From NCBI GenBank assembly GCA_964518955.1, contig CAZFHS010000006.1, positions 1 to 64,000 on the forward strand: DNA of 64,000 nt, given 5' to 3'. This DNA comes from JBDGYW01 sp964518955. Lineage in GTDB: Bacteria; Gemmatimonadota; Gemmatimonadetes; Gemmatimonadales; GWC2-71-9. Below are positions 8,509 through 16,870 of this stretch, in pieces. Numbering within the stretch: the stretch's first letter is position 1; every line of letters begins with the position of its first letter. Below the pieces are notes generated by a model. It searched no databases. It had not been told where the DNA came from and worked only from the letters and a program-made list of their open reading frames with translations. Both the position numbers and the translations under genes were made by a program.

Positions 8509-11269
8509 AGGCCTGGATGCCAGACGGCGAGAGGTACGAGAGAACCCCGTGCTCTCGGAACTCGCAGCGCGATTGGAACGACTGGCTGCGCCGCTCCTCG
8601 ACGGCGAGGTGTACTTCCCGCGCCATAAGGCGCTTCTGTCTCGCGATGGAGGTGTCTGTGAGCGGGACGGATCTCGGCTCGTCTTCGATGCGCAAAATCC
8701 CGATCGCCACAAGTGCCCTAGGTGCGGTCTGGAACATGCGGGCAAGAGACACCATCGAGCCTGGGTCTGGCGGTATCAGATATGGCTGTCTGAGCGAGCC
8801 GTTCACCTGGCGCTGTTGGGGTTGTTGAACCAGGATACCAATCTGACCGAACGTGCCCTGCAAATACTCGAAGGCTATGCGGCCAAGTATCGTGACTACC
8901 CCAACGCCGACAACGTGCTGGGTCCGACCAGACTGTTCTTTTCTACCTATCTCGAATCAATCTGGCTGACGCAGTTGGTTATGGCCGGATTGCTGCTTCG
9001 AGCTTCGGGCGAGAGATCGAGGCAGCCCGCGCCTGCTTTCAACAAGATGGTGAAGGAGTCGGCTGGACTCATTGCGCAGTTCGATGAGGGCTGGTCCAAC
9101 CGCCAGGTGTGGAACAACACGGCCATGATTGCGGCTGGACTATGGCTCGACGGAGCAGCCGGCAAGGGTTCTGGTGGTCAATCCCACAAATTCCTCATGC
9201 ATGGTCTGAACGGGCCGCACGGAATTCGCGCGCAGCTGGTGAGCGCAGTTACAGACGAAGGCATGTGGTTCGAAGGTGAGAATTATCACTTTTTTGCTCT
9301 TCGCGGCTTCTTGCTCGCAGCCGAGTTGCTGCGTTTGGCCGGCGTGGACATTTACAGCGATGACGGTCCTAGGGATCGGATGCATGACATGTTTGTCGCG
9401 CCGCTGCACACTGTGCTTCCCGATTTTTCGCTTCCCGCTCGAGGGGATTCGCCGTATGGCGTATCGCTGCTGCAGCCTCGCTTCGCAGAGTTGTGGGAGA
9501 TCGGTTGGATGCGCACCGGTGACACTAGGTTGGAGAGCTTGCTTGCCGACCTCTATTCCGCCGACGCCCCGGAAGGGCCTGACTCGGGTTTTTCGGAGCT
9601 TGCCGAACAGGAGCAGAACCGGCCGGCTCAACGTATCTACCGAGGACTTCTGGGTTGGAAGGCGCTGCTGTGGATGCACCGTGACGACCCGCGCGCGGGT
9701 AGAGGCAAATGGAAGGTAGGGTCAACGCTACTACCCCAGGCCGGTGTTGCCGTGTTCCGTAACGGCCCGGATCGCTACGTGAGTGTCGAGTGTGGAGGGC
9801 AGGCGGGTGGGCATGGCCACCCCGACCTACTCCACCTGACCATCTTCGCAGGGCGCCCAATTCTGATGGACTGTGGCACCGCGTCGTACGTCACTCCCTC
9901 CCTTCATTGGTACCGGTCTTCGCTGGCACACAACGCTCCGACCGAAACGGCAGAGAATCAGGCCTCACGCAAGGGGTGGTGTGCTGCAATCGATCAGCGT
10001 GGAAAGTGGGCCTGGTGCAGGGTGGTGGCGGAGGATGTGATTGGAGATGGTGCCTCGGCGGTGCGCACGATAGTCGTTGGTCCCAGGTTCGTTTTGGACA
10101 TCGTCGACGTGGATGTGTCGGACGATGTCTCAGTTGACCTCCCGGTTCACTTGCTCGATCCGAAGTGGGCGTCGCTAATACAGTGGTCGCAGCTTCCTGG
10201 CTTTGCGCATGGCAGGGACATGATCCTCGGGGACGTTCTCGAGGCGAAAGGATCCACTGACTTGCGGCTCGACGGGGACCTGGGCACGATGATCTTTCCC
10301 ACGAGGAATGGTGAGCGGTTCCTCGTGCTCGAACGGCCCGGCCCTCCGGACGACCAATTCGCCGACGGAACACCTACTGCGTTTTTGATACGGCGTGCTC
10401 GCGGGGCAGGCCGATGGGTTCAGTGTTTCGGCACAGAAACTGTCGCAATAGCTGGCGTTGCTGTTGACAGGAACATCTTCGCCGTCGAATACGATGACGG
10501 CAGTACCGACACGGTCACGGTGAAGGAAGATGTCTGCCGAGTCATCGATCGTAGCGGTGACACGTATAAGCTCGGCGGTGCCAGACACAAGCCGGAATGG
10601 GCGGTGCCACCCAAGACCCGTGCTCGCAAGATCTTCTGTCCGAGGCTCGCTCAGAAGCCCAACGTTTCCGATTGGGAGTCCGTCCTGCATGAAACGGTCG
10701 TTGTGAAGCTTGGAGCCGCTCACTATCGTCGGTCCGAAGCACCTTACGGGTCGGGGCGGCCCTTTTCCGCGCGTGTTGCGGTGTTCGCCGTCGGCAGCGA
10801 ACTATGTTTTGGCGTACATGTCGTGAAGAAGAAAGTGGTTTTTCGAACGGCAGACGACGTGAACCCTCAACTCGACAACGAGACGCCGGATATTCACTCG
10901 GATGGAGTGCAGTGTTATGTAGGAGGTGGTTCGGAAGACAACCAACTAGCGTGGCGAGGATATCTTTTGGTGCCCGATCCGGATTTGGAGCATGTGCGCG
11001 TCGCTGCTGTTGCCGGCACTGCAGGCGACGTATCGGAGGTTTCGGCGAAATGGGTGCGCACACCGGATGGCTATTCAATGCTTGTGGCGCTCGATCTCGG
11101 GGCACAGCTACAGGAAGGTAGGATAATTCCGATCAACCTCGTGGTAAACGAGATGTATGCCAACCGAGAGAGACGAGCCGGGCAGCTTGCACTATCAGGT
11201 GGCGGTTGGGTTTACCTCAGGGGTGACCGCGAAGACCCTGCGTCGGCAATTGTCGCGGAGGTCTATTGA
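8498..11269 (+). CDS. Heparinase II/III-type polysaccharide lyase with CBM9-like tail
   Basis: 923 residues from a GTG start. There is an N-terminal helical alpha-toroid (about 85-400). The beta-sandwich carries the family signature GGHGHPDLLHLTIF near residue 439, followed by PILMDCGTASY. The toroid has conserved NN (WNNTAMIAAG) and ENYHFFALRG segments typical of heparinase II/III and alginate lyases. Cys54, Cys73, Cys76 and His80 near the N-terminus could bind a metal. The last ~190 residues (about 730-915) resemble a carbohydrate-binding CBM9/DOMON-like sandwich. No signal peptide is visible, so it may act on imported oligosaccharides in the cytoplasm. The reaction expected is eliminative cleavage of uronate glycosidic bonds; substrate not determinable here. 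Confidence 0.85.
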   Translation: MLLEGLDARRREVRENPVLSELAARLERLAAPLLDGEVYFPRHKALLSRDGGVCERDGSRLVFDAQNPDRHKCPRCGLEHAGKRHHRAWVWRYQIWLSERAVHLALLGLLNQDTNLTERALQILEGYAAKYRDYPNADNVLGPTRLFFSTYLESIWLTQLVMAGLLLRASGERSRQPAPAFNKMVKESAGLIAQFDEGWSNRQVWNNTAMIAAGLWLDGAAGKGSGGQSHKFLMHGLNGPHGIRAQLVSAVTDEGMWFEGENYHFFALRGFLLAAELLRLAGVDIYSDDGPRDRMHDMFVAPLHTVLPDFSLPARGDSPYGVSLLQPRFAELWEIGWMRTGDTRLESLLADLYSADAPEGPDSGFSELAEQEQNRPAQRIYRGLLGWKALLWMHRDDPRAGRGKWKVGSTLLPQAGVAVFRNGPDRYVSVECGGQAGGHGHPDLLHLTIFAGRPILMDCGTASYVTPSLHWYRSSLAHNAPTETAENQASRKGWCAAIDQRGKWAWCRVVAEDVIGDGASAVRTIVVGPRFVLDIVDVDVSDDVSVDLPVHLLDPKWASLIQWSQLPGFAHGRDMILGDVLEAKGSTDLRLDGDLGTMIFPTRNGERFLVLERPGPPDDQFADGTPTAFLIRRARGAGRWVQCFGTETVAIAGVAVDRNIFAVEYDDGSTDTVTVKEDVCRVIDRSGDTYKLGGARHKPEWAVPPKTRARKIFCPRLAQKPNVSDWESVLHETVVVKLGAAHYRRSEAPYGSGRPFSARVAVFAVGSELCFGVHVVKKKVVFRTADDVNPQLDNETPDIHSDGVQCYVGGGSEDNQLAWRGYLLVPDPDLEHVRVAAVAGTAGDVSEVSAKWVRTPDGYSMLVALDLGAQLQEGRIIPINLVVNEMYANRERRAGQLALSGGGWVYLRGDREDPASAIVAEVY

Positions 11270-11994
11270 ATCTCGTAGTTGTACTGAACAATCCGCAGAA
11301 CCTGGTGAACGTGGCAGGCGTGATCCGGGCGATGAAGAACTTTGGCCTCAGGGATCTGAGACTGGCCAATCCGGTCGAGGAAATCGACTCCCGCCGTATC
11401 ATGGGAATCGTACACGGAAGCGAAGGCCTCATCAAACGGCTCGAGGTTTTCGACGATCTGAAGTCGGCAATCGCTGACCGCACCTATGTGGTCGCGATGT
11501 CGGCCCGCCAACGTGCGGCCAAGCGCAATATGCAGTGGCCGCGGGAAGCGGCAGCCGATCTGCTTGCCGCTGCGGAGGAGGGGCGTGCTGCGGTGGTTAT
11601 GGGTCGAGAAGATCGAGGTCTCACCAACGACGAACTCGACCTGTGTCATCGTGTGGCGACTATTCCAGCGGCTCCCGACTATGCCGCTCTGAACTTGTCT
11701 CATGCTTTTGCGATCATGGCATACGAGCTGTTCGCAGCACGAGAGGAGTTGGAGTTCAAACCACCACGCCGCGAGTCTGTTCCCGCTACCAGCGAAGACC
11801 TCGAAAACCTCTTCGCGCGCGCAGATGAGGCTCTCCATGCCGTGGAATTCTTCAAGACTCGAAACACATCGCACATGATGCGCACGGTGCGCGAAGTGGC
11901 ACATCGCACGCCGATGGATGCCCGCGAAGTCCACCTGTTCAAAGCTATGTGCATAGAAGTTGTGAAGTACCTCGAGAGGATTGGCGCGAGGTGA
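11266..11994 (+). CDS. TrmH/TrmJ-type RNA 2'-O-methyltransferase
   Basis: 242 residues of the SpoU/TrmH class. The N-terminal segment VVLNNPQNLVNVAGVIRAMKNFG, followed by MGIVHGSEG, fits motif 1. VVMGREDRGLTNDEL, then ATIPAAPDYAALNLSHAFAIMAYE fits motifs 2 and 3 of the SAM-binding knot. Length and the C-terminal helical extension match TrmJ (tRNA Cm32/Um32) rather than TrmL. The start is TTG inside a TTGA overlap with the lyase stop, and the stop overlaps the aminotransferase start (GTGA). A housekeeping RNA methylase inside a catabolic operon is unusual; coupling may be only a consequence of genome compaction. Confidence 0.9.
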   Translation: MNLVVVLNNPQNLVNVAGVIRAMKNFGLRDLRLANPVEEIDSRRIMGIVHGSEGLIKRLEVFDDLKSAIADRTYVVAMSARQRAAKRNMQWPREAAADLLAAAEEGRAAVVMGREDRGLTNDELDLCHRVATIPAAPDYAALNLSHAFAIMAYELFAAREELEFKPPRRESVPATSEDLENLFARADEALHAVEFFKTRNTSHMMRTVREVAHRTPMDAREVHLFKAMCIEVVKYLERIGAR

Positions 11995-13145
11995 CCATAC
12001 CGGGCTTCACCTCCACCGGCAGCAAACGGCCCGAGGCATTGTTCGGTTCTACAACGGGCAATCCGATTCAGTTCGTGCGTGCCGACGGGTGCCGTGTTTG
12101 GGATGCAGAGGGCAGGGAGTACCTCGATCTCGTGATGGCTCTGGGGGCTGTGGCTCTTGGATATGGCCACCCCGAGGTCAACGCTGCAGCGGAGCAAGCT
12201 CTGCGTGAGGGAGTCGTTGGACCGCTCCCTCATGTTTCGGAGCAGGAATTGGCGGAACGTCTGGCAGCGGTGATACCCGGTGCAGAATCGGTGCGCTTTC
12301 TGAAGACCGGTGCCGAGGCTGTGGCTGCAGCCGTCAGGATCGCGCGGGCTGTTACCGGAAGGGAGCGGGTCGTATCCTGCGGTTACCACGGCTGGCTGGA
12401 TTGGTGCCAGGAAGGACCTGGAGTCCCAGGCACTGTGGCTAGCCTGCGTCGAGAGGTGCCGTTCAACGATTCGGATGCTCTCGAAGCTGCGATCGATGAG
12501 TTCGGACCAGTGGCCGCGGTTGTGATTGAACCTGTGGTTGAGTCCGCACCCGATCCTCAATGGCTGTCGTTTGTTCGCGAGCTGTCAGACAAAACTGGGG
12601 CTGTCTTGATATTCGATGAGATCAAAACAGCGTTTCGAATAGCCGTGGGCGGTGCGGCAGCTCAATACGGGGTTATTCCCGATTTGGCGGTTTTTGGCAA
12701 GGCGCTCGGCAACGGATTTCCGATCTCCGCGGTTTGCGGTTCCAGAGATCTGATGAGTGTGACCGACCGGACGTGGATCTCATCCACACTGGCGACTGAA
12801 CACCTCAGCTCAAGGGTCGCAACAGCAGTGCTCGACGTCTTCGAGGAAAACGACGTAGTTGAGATCTTACGACAGCGTGGCCAACAGTTGCTCGAGGGGC
12901 TCGAGAAGATTGCGATGCTGTTGAGCGATCGCGGTGTTTCAGCGAAAGGTGTTCCCCAGATGTGTTATCTCGACTTCGCTGACTCGGGCATGTCGGCGGA
13001 GTTCGCGTCTCGAGCGGCTGGCAAAGGAGTGATCTTCAAACGCAATGCATACAACTTTGTGTCGTACGCTCATACCGCCGAAGTCTTGGATGATGTCGTC
13101 ACACGACTCGAGGCGGTTGCGAAAGAGGTGAGGCAAACTTGCTGA
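11991..13145 (+). CDS. Class III PLP aminotransferase (GSA aminomutase-like)
   Basis: PLP-dependent fold-type I enzyme of 384 residues, similar in layout to glutamate-1-semialdehyde aminomutase and other class III aminotransferases. It has G-[NP]-IQFVRADGCRVWDAEGREYLD at the N-terminus, the Asp in VLIFDEIKTAFR, and the PLP lysine at residue 237 (VFGKALGNG). I chose GTG at 11991 because it makes a GTGA overlap with the methyltransferase stop and begins immediately before the family N-terminus; an earlier GTG at 11949 would add 14 residues from the overlap. Its substrate may be an amino sugar or keto-sugar derivative given its neighbours, but this is inference. Confidence 0.88.
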   Translation: MTIPGFTSTGSKRPEALFGSTTGNPIQFVRADGCRVWDAEGREYLDLVMALGAVALGYGHPEVNAAAEQALREGVVGPLPHVSEQELAERLAAVIPGAESVRFLKTGAEAVAAAVRIARAVTGRERVVSCGYHGWLDWCQEGPGVPGTVASLRREVPFNDSDALEAAIDEFGPVAAVVIEPVVESAPDPQWLSFVRELSDKTGAVLIFDEIKTAFRIAVGGAAAQYGVIPDLAVFGKALGNGFPISAVCGSRDLMSVTDRTWISSTLATEHLSSRVATAVLDVFEENDVVEILRQRGQQLLEGLEKIAMLLSDRGVSAKGVPQMCYLDFADSGMSAEFASRAAGKGVIFKRNAYNFVSYAHTAEVLDDVVTRLEAVAKEVRQTC

Positions 13146-13939
13146 TAGACGTGCATGCGCACTTTTACACCGAACTGTCCAACAGGGCTGATTGGCGTGT
13201 CGTGAATCAAGCCCGTATTGATGCCGGTCGCACGATCGGTGTGACAGCGCACGTTGCATCGATTCTCGGAACCTGGGGAGCCCGATCGCCCACGTACTTT
13301 CCGGCGCCGGAAGACGTCGTGCACGCGAACGACCGAATGGTAGCGATGTCAGAGGAATTGGCTGAGGTCTTCGGCTATTGTGTCGTAAATCCCAACTTCA
13401 CAGATCATGCGGTCTCTGAGATCGAACGTCGGAACAGTCAGGGAATGATCGGTGTGAAGCTCGCAGCAAGTCGCCGGGCCGACGATGAGCTGCTCGATCC
13501 TGTTGCCGGCAAGGCCGGCGAGCTGGGTCTCCCGATACTCCATCACGTGTGGCAGTGTCGCGGGCGAGACTGGCCCGGCCAGGAGGCCTCCGACGCAACC
13601 GAATTGACGACACTAGCGCGGCGGTTTCCAGGGACACGTTTCACCCTCGCTCATCTGGGTGGCGGAGGAGATTGGGCGCACACGGTTAGAACGGTTCGCG
13701 ACGAACCGAATATCTGGGTAGATCTTTCTGGCAGCGGCGTCGATCCGGACATGATGTATCAGGCAGTGAATGCGGTTGGGACCGACAGGTTACTCTGGGG
13801 CAGCGATCTCACAATGGATACAGCGTGGGCGAAGTTGCGGTATCTAGAACGTATGGGGCTTACTGCCGAAGAACTCGAGAAAATTTCGTTCCGCAATGCA
13901 CTCGAAATATTTCCCGACGGGTGTTTCGGCCCTGATTAG
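13139..13939 (+). CDS. Amidohydrolase-2 (TIM-barrel metal hydrolase/decarboxylase)
   Basis: 266 residues with the amidohydrolase-2 layout: HxH metal motif at the N-terminus (DVHAHF, His6/His8), an LPILHHVWQ strand supplying a third His, LAHLGGGGDW as the fourth, and the terminal LLWGSDL Asp before a hydrophobic tail ending in NALEIF. The start TTG overlaps the aminotransferase stop by 7 bases. The family includes hydrolases and decarboxylases such as ACMSD; the terminal position in the operon suggests a late ring-opening or decarboxylation step. Function beyond the family is unknown. Confidence 0.85.
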   Translation: MLIDVHAHFYTELSNRADWRVVNQARIDAGRTIGVTAHVASILGTWGARSPTYFPAPEDVVHANDRMVAMSEELAEVFGYCVVNPNFTDHAVSEIERRNSQGMIGVKLAASRRADDELLDPVAGKAGELGLPILHHVWQCRGRDWPGQEASDATELTTLARRFPGTRFTLAHLGGGGDWAHTVRTVRDEPNIWVDLSGSGVDPDMMYQAVNAVGTDRLLWGSDLTMDTAWAKLRYLERMGLTAEELEKISFRNALEIFPDGCFGPD

Positions 13940-13976
13940 ATTACATGAATCTTGAAATCACCTGTTGGAGAAATCG

Positions 13977-14378
13977 ATGCAAATCTGTATTCCGGTAGAA
14001 GAAGACAACGGTCTGGATAGCCGCGTCTGCGCGCACTTCGGCTCGGCGCCGTTCTTTTTGATTGTAGACAGCGATTCGGAAGCATGTGAAACGATCGTCA
14101 ACACGGGCGCCCACCACGCGCACGGGATGTGCCAGCCTCTCGCGTTGCTGCAGGGAAAGGAAATCGACGGCGTTGTTGTTGGTGGCATCGGGCGCGGTGC
14201 GCTATTCAAGCTTCAGGCAGGCAACGTAGACGTGTTTATGGCACAGCACTCGACGGTTCGAGAGACCGTCGCCGCTCACAATGGTGGAACGCTTCGTCTG
14301 GTGAAACCGACGGACGTTTGTGCGGGGCATGGGCACGGACAGGGGCATGGTGGCGGTCACGGCCCGGGGTGCCATTGA
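13977..14378 (+). CDS. NifX/NifB-family iron-molybdenum cofactor-like protein
   Basis: 133 residues of the dinitrogenase iron-molybdenum cofactor biosynthesis fold. It has MQICIPVEEDNGLDSRVCAHFG at the start, then FFLIVD, the segment IDGVVVGGIGRGALFKL, and a VFMAQHSTVRETV ending. The last 16 residues form a His/Gly-rich tail with a terminal Cys-His that could bind metal. The ATG at 13977 has a GGAG site 6 bases upstream, which decides the start. No nif structural gene is nearby; such stand-alone proteins are common in non-diazotrophs and their role is unclear. Confidence 0.88.
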   Translation: MQICIPVEEDNGLDSRVCAHFGSAPFFLIVDSDSEACETIVNTGAHHAHGMCQPLALLQGKEIDGVVVGGIGRGALFKLQAGNVDVFMAQHSTVRETVAAHNGGTLRLVKPTDVCAGHGHGQGHGGGHGPGCH

Positions 14379-14518
14379 CAACGTAGGTGGTTTTGTGGTC
14401 TCGACCTCCCTATGATTGAATGGGAGTCTCGACTGTCAGATAGGCTTGCTCAGAATCGTTCCGTTCTCAGGTGATGGTGGATCTTGGTGTCCTCTGAGGT
14501 TTCACGTCGAGGTGTTTC

Positions 14519-15643
14519 ATGAGCGGAATTTGTCGGCGCGAGTTCGTGCGAGTGTCCGCCGCAGCTGCGAGCGGTATGGTTTGTGGTGCGTGCCTCGACA
14601 GCTCCACAGCTCCAAACGATCTCTACGATCCGTATGAGATCTCCGATCCAGACAATCCCGTCGATCCCACTGCATTCGTTTCAGCCGTTCGCGGTTCTGA
14701 TTTGGCCGACATGACGAGAGACGCGCTGAACGCCATCGGCGGAATGCACACTGTAGTTGGGGAAGGTGAAAGCGTATTCATCAAGCCGAACATGGTAACT
14801 CTTCCATGGGGTGACAGTGGCAACCGGTTCACCAATGGCGAGTGCACCAAACCGGAGATCATCGTCGCCGTAGCAGAGGAGTGTCTCCGTGTGGGGGCCT
14901 CGCAGGTTACGATCGGAGACGGTTCGCAGATGCCATCCTTCGATTGGGCCAATGCCGTAACGCTGGATGGTTCGACGAACCTAGTTCAAGAAGTCGTGCG
15001 CCTCAACTCGGCGTATGCTGGAACAGTGAGTGTCGCTTGCTTGGAGCTAGCTTCTCCTGCCTGGACAGAGATTCCCTCGAGCACCAACCTAGGTACGATT
15101 GCCACCTCGAGTCTGGTAACCGACGCCGACCGCGTAATCTCGATTCCCGTGGCCAAGACACACTCCTGGGCACATCTCACGCTCGCACTGAAAAACTTCA
15201 TCGGGGTTACATCGCTGGCACGTTATGGAACAGAGGTAGGTGACGGTGCCTACGATCGTGGCGGTGTGCTCGATCACAGGAGCCCGGCAGCGATCGCGCA
15301 GATCTATCTCGACATTGTGGCCGGAGTGAGACCGGACCTTTCGGTCATCGATTTTTCCATCGGCATCGAGGGCAGTGGCCCGACACTCAGAGGCGGTCTG
15401 GGCAGAACAATCGATATGCGCAATAGACTTGGTTCGTGGCTAGTGCTTGCAAGCACGGACATCATGGCGGCAGACTCTACAGCGGCTCGCATCATGAGCC
15501 ACAGCGTTGGCAACGTGACTCAATTGCGCATGGGGTTCGATATGGGCCTAGGGGAGATTCGTAGGAATCGCATCGAGATGATCGGTGAACGCCTAGAAGA
15601 CATCCAGGTCGAGTGGGACCCCGCGAATATGGAGAATCAGTAG
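14519..15643 (+). CDS. Tat-exported DUF362 protein
   Basis: 374 residues. The N-terminus has a twin-arginine motif (RREFVR, residues 6-11), an Ala-rich hydrophobic stretch and a lipobox-like VCGAC, so it is probably exported folded and possibly lipidated. The body matches DUF362: VFIKPNMVTLPWG, TKPEIIVAVAEECLRVGA, TIGDGSQMPSF, IPVAKTHSWAHLTLALKNFIGV and IMAADSTAARIMS. Family members often accompany Fe-S proteins but this one shows no CxxCxxC cluster, so a cofactor is not evident. It is monocistronic, with a 140-base leader; no function can be assigned. Confidence 0.85.
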   Translation: MSGICRREFVRVSAAAASGMVCGACLDSSTAPNDLYDPYEISDPDNPVDPTAFVSAVRGSDLADMTRDALNAIGGMHTVVGEGESVFIKPNMVTLPWGDSGNRFTNGECTKPEIIVAVAEECLRVGASQVTIGDGSQMPSFDWANAVTLDGSTNLVQEVVRLNSAYAGTVSVACLELASPAWTEIPSSTNLGTIATSSLVTDADRVISIPVAKTHSWAHLTLALKNFIGVTSLARYGTEVGDGAYDRGGVLDHRSPAAIAQIYLDIVAGVRPDLSVIDFSIGIEGSGPTLRGGLGRTIDMRNRLGSWLVLASTDIMAADSTAARIMSHSVGNVTQLRMGFDMGLGEIRRNRIEMIGERLEDIQVEWDPANMENQ

Positions 15644-15645
15644 AA

Positions 15646-16449
15646 CTAGCGTCGGAAGACCAACCCTGCTCCTATGAATACATCTGGAGCCGATTCCGTT
15701 AGGCCGAATCCCCCATGCACATCCACCTGAAGCGTTTGGGACAACAGGTGGGTGTAGCCGTGGTGAACCGACACCTCTGTGCCACCCGCTTCTGGCACCG
15801 TGGCTGCAAGTTCGAAGAAAGTTCCGGTACCCGATTCTCTGCCGAGTGACGTGCCAAATACGAGTGTCCCACCCCAGGTGAACTCCCGCTCGTTACCGGC
15901 TTTTGACAGCTCCCCGAATATCTGGCTACCCACAGACCATGTACCGCCAATGGCCCGACCTGCAGTCAAGATCACAGACGGATCCAAACCGCCCGAGGTG
16001 AAACCGGTTTCTCCAGTTGGCAGCGAAACGGTGACCACGCTAGCAACATCCCAACCGTCACCCAGTGGCCCGATCTGGATCTTGGTACCGATTGAACCGT
16101 CACCTGTTCCTGACTCGTCCAACGGGCCCCGCAGGTCTACGTAATCCGGCAAGCCGAAGCGCAACTCGAGTCGACTCGTCAGGCCCCAGCGTACGAGAAA
16201 CTCCGGTCCCGACGTAGTACGTAAATCACCTGTCGCACGCTCCCACGTGAATCCACCTTCGAACTGAAGGCCTCCGATTGGGACCACGACACCGCTCTCA
16301 GTGAAATCGGGGCGGTCTGTAACGAGCTCTCGAACATCGTTCGCTTGTGCCATCGTCTGGCGAGCAAAACCCGTCAAAAGGCTCGCTGAGATCATCAGCA
16401 CTGAAAATGCTCGAATCACCGGATCTTTCTTCCACCTATATCGAAACAT
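15646..16449 (-). CDS. Outer-membrane beta-barrel, phenol MetA-pathway/transporter type
   Basis: From the ATG at 16449 the product is 267 residues with a hydrophobic signal peptide ending near MAQA. The following sequence alternates hydrophobic and polar residues as in a small outer-membrane barrel: RELVTDRPDFTESGVVVPIGG is the characteristic start of the MetA-pathway transporter family. The C-terminus ends in FRR rather than Phe. A further ATG at 16485 overlaps the stop of a short upstream frame (TGATG). The gene abuts the DUF362 gene convergently with only 2 bases between. Substrate unknown. Confidence 0.8.
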   Translation of the reverse strand: MFRYRWKKDPVIRAFSVLMISASLLTGFARQTMAQANDVRELVTDRPDFTESGVVVPIGGLQFEGGFTWERATGDLRTTSGPEFLVRWGLTSRLELRFGLPDYVDLRGPLDESGTGDGSIGTKIQIGPLGDGWDVASVVTVSLPTGETGFTSGGLDPSVILTAGRAIGGTWSVGSQIFGELSKAGNEREFTWGGTLVFGTSLGRESGTGTFFELAATVPEAGGTEVSVHHGYTHLLSQTLQVDVHGGFGLTESAPDVFIGAGLVFRR

Positions 16450-16484
16450 GATTGTGCCGTGGGCGTTCTTTACACAGCGCTCCA

Positions 16485-16604
16485 TCAGTTCATATTCGAT
16501 GCGATCGCATCCGGGTGTCCTGCAGCAAACTCCTCAGTTGCTCTGATTGCCTCGAACTCAGCCCTGTCTTCATCGGTGCGACGGGCTATTTCATCAACAG
16601 CCAC
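16485..16604 (-). CDS. Short frame overlapping the YqaE gene, possible frameshifted extension
   Basis: A 39-codon GTG-initiated frame overlaps the end of the YqaE gene in the -1 frame and ends in TGA that overlaps the 16485 ATG of the barrel gene. It encodes a charged, Glu/Ala-rich peptide (VAVDEIARRTDEDRAEFEAI at its start) with plausible codon use. Adding a single G to the GG near 16600 would fuse it to the YqaE protein directly after its HALW motif. It may thus be a frameshifted YqaE tail, a sequencing error, or a translationally coupled small protein. Confidence 0.4.
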   Translation of the reverse strand: MAVDEIARRTDEDRAEFEAIRATEEFAAGHPDAIASNMN

Positions 16605-16744
16605 AAAGCGTGAATGATGCCTGGGAGCCAGAAAAAGAGGCAAAGAACGATGTTGATTATGAAGTCCTTGCCAACGCCCTTTTTGAGGAACACGGCAAGA
16701 GGCGGAAGGAGAATCGCAATGATGATCAAGACGATTTTGTTCAT
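16586..16744 (-). CDS. YqaE/Pmp3-family small membrane proteolipid
   Basis: A 52-residue protein too short to be seen in most scans. It opens MNKIVLII, then has a Pro-Pro hairpin (LLPPLAVFLKKGVGKDF), a second helix with LCLFFWLPGIIHALW, and ends in LLMK. These are the hallmarks of the UPF0057/Pmp3 family, which adopts two membrane helices and is often salt- or stress-induced. A GGGAG site lies 7 bases before the ATG. It is probably cotranscribed with the outer-membrane barrel downstream. The overlapping -1 frame after the last helix is described separately. Confidence 0.85.
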   Translation of the reverse strand: MNKIVLIIIAILLPPLAVFLKKGVGKDFIINIVLCLFFWLPGIIHALWLLMK

Positions 16745-16870
16745 GGCATTGCTCCCAGGTCAGTCGATAGAAGGGGTGAGATTAAGTATTCTCCGTGGAG
16801 CACATGTCGTCAACCGGGCGCGCCAGTGTAGATCCTCGGCGACATGCTCGAGGACCGCCATTAACAGGAC

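Noticed and set aside
8080..8745. 221-codon - strand frame
   Set aside because: Antisense to the GHMP kinase and lyase start; Cys/Arg/Ser-rich without motifs.
11700..12560. 286-codon open frame on the - strand
   Set aside because: Antisense to the RNA methyltransferase and aminotransferase genes, both intact; no start signal or known motif.
16547..16831. 94-codon + strand frame over the YqaE region
   Set aside because: It is the reverse complement of the YqaE gene, which has all family motifs on the other strand.
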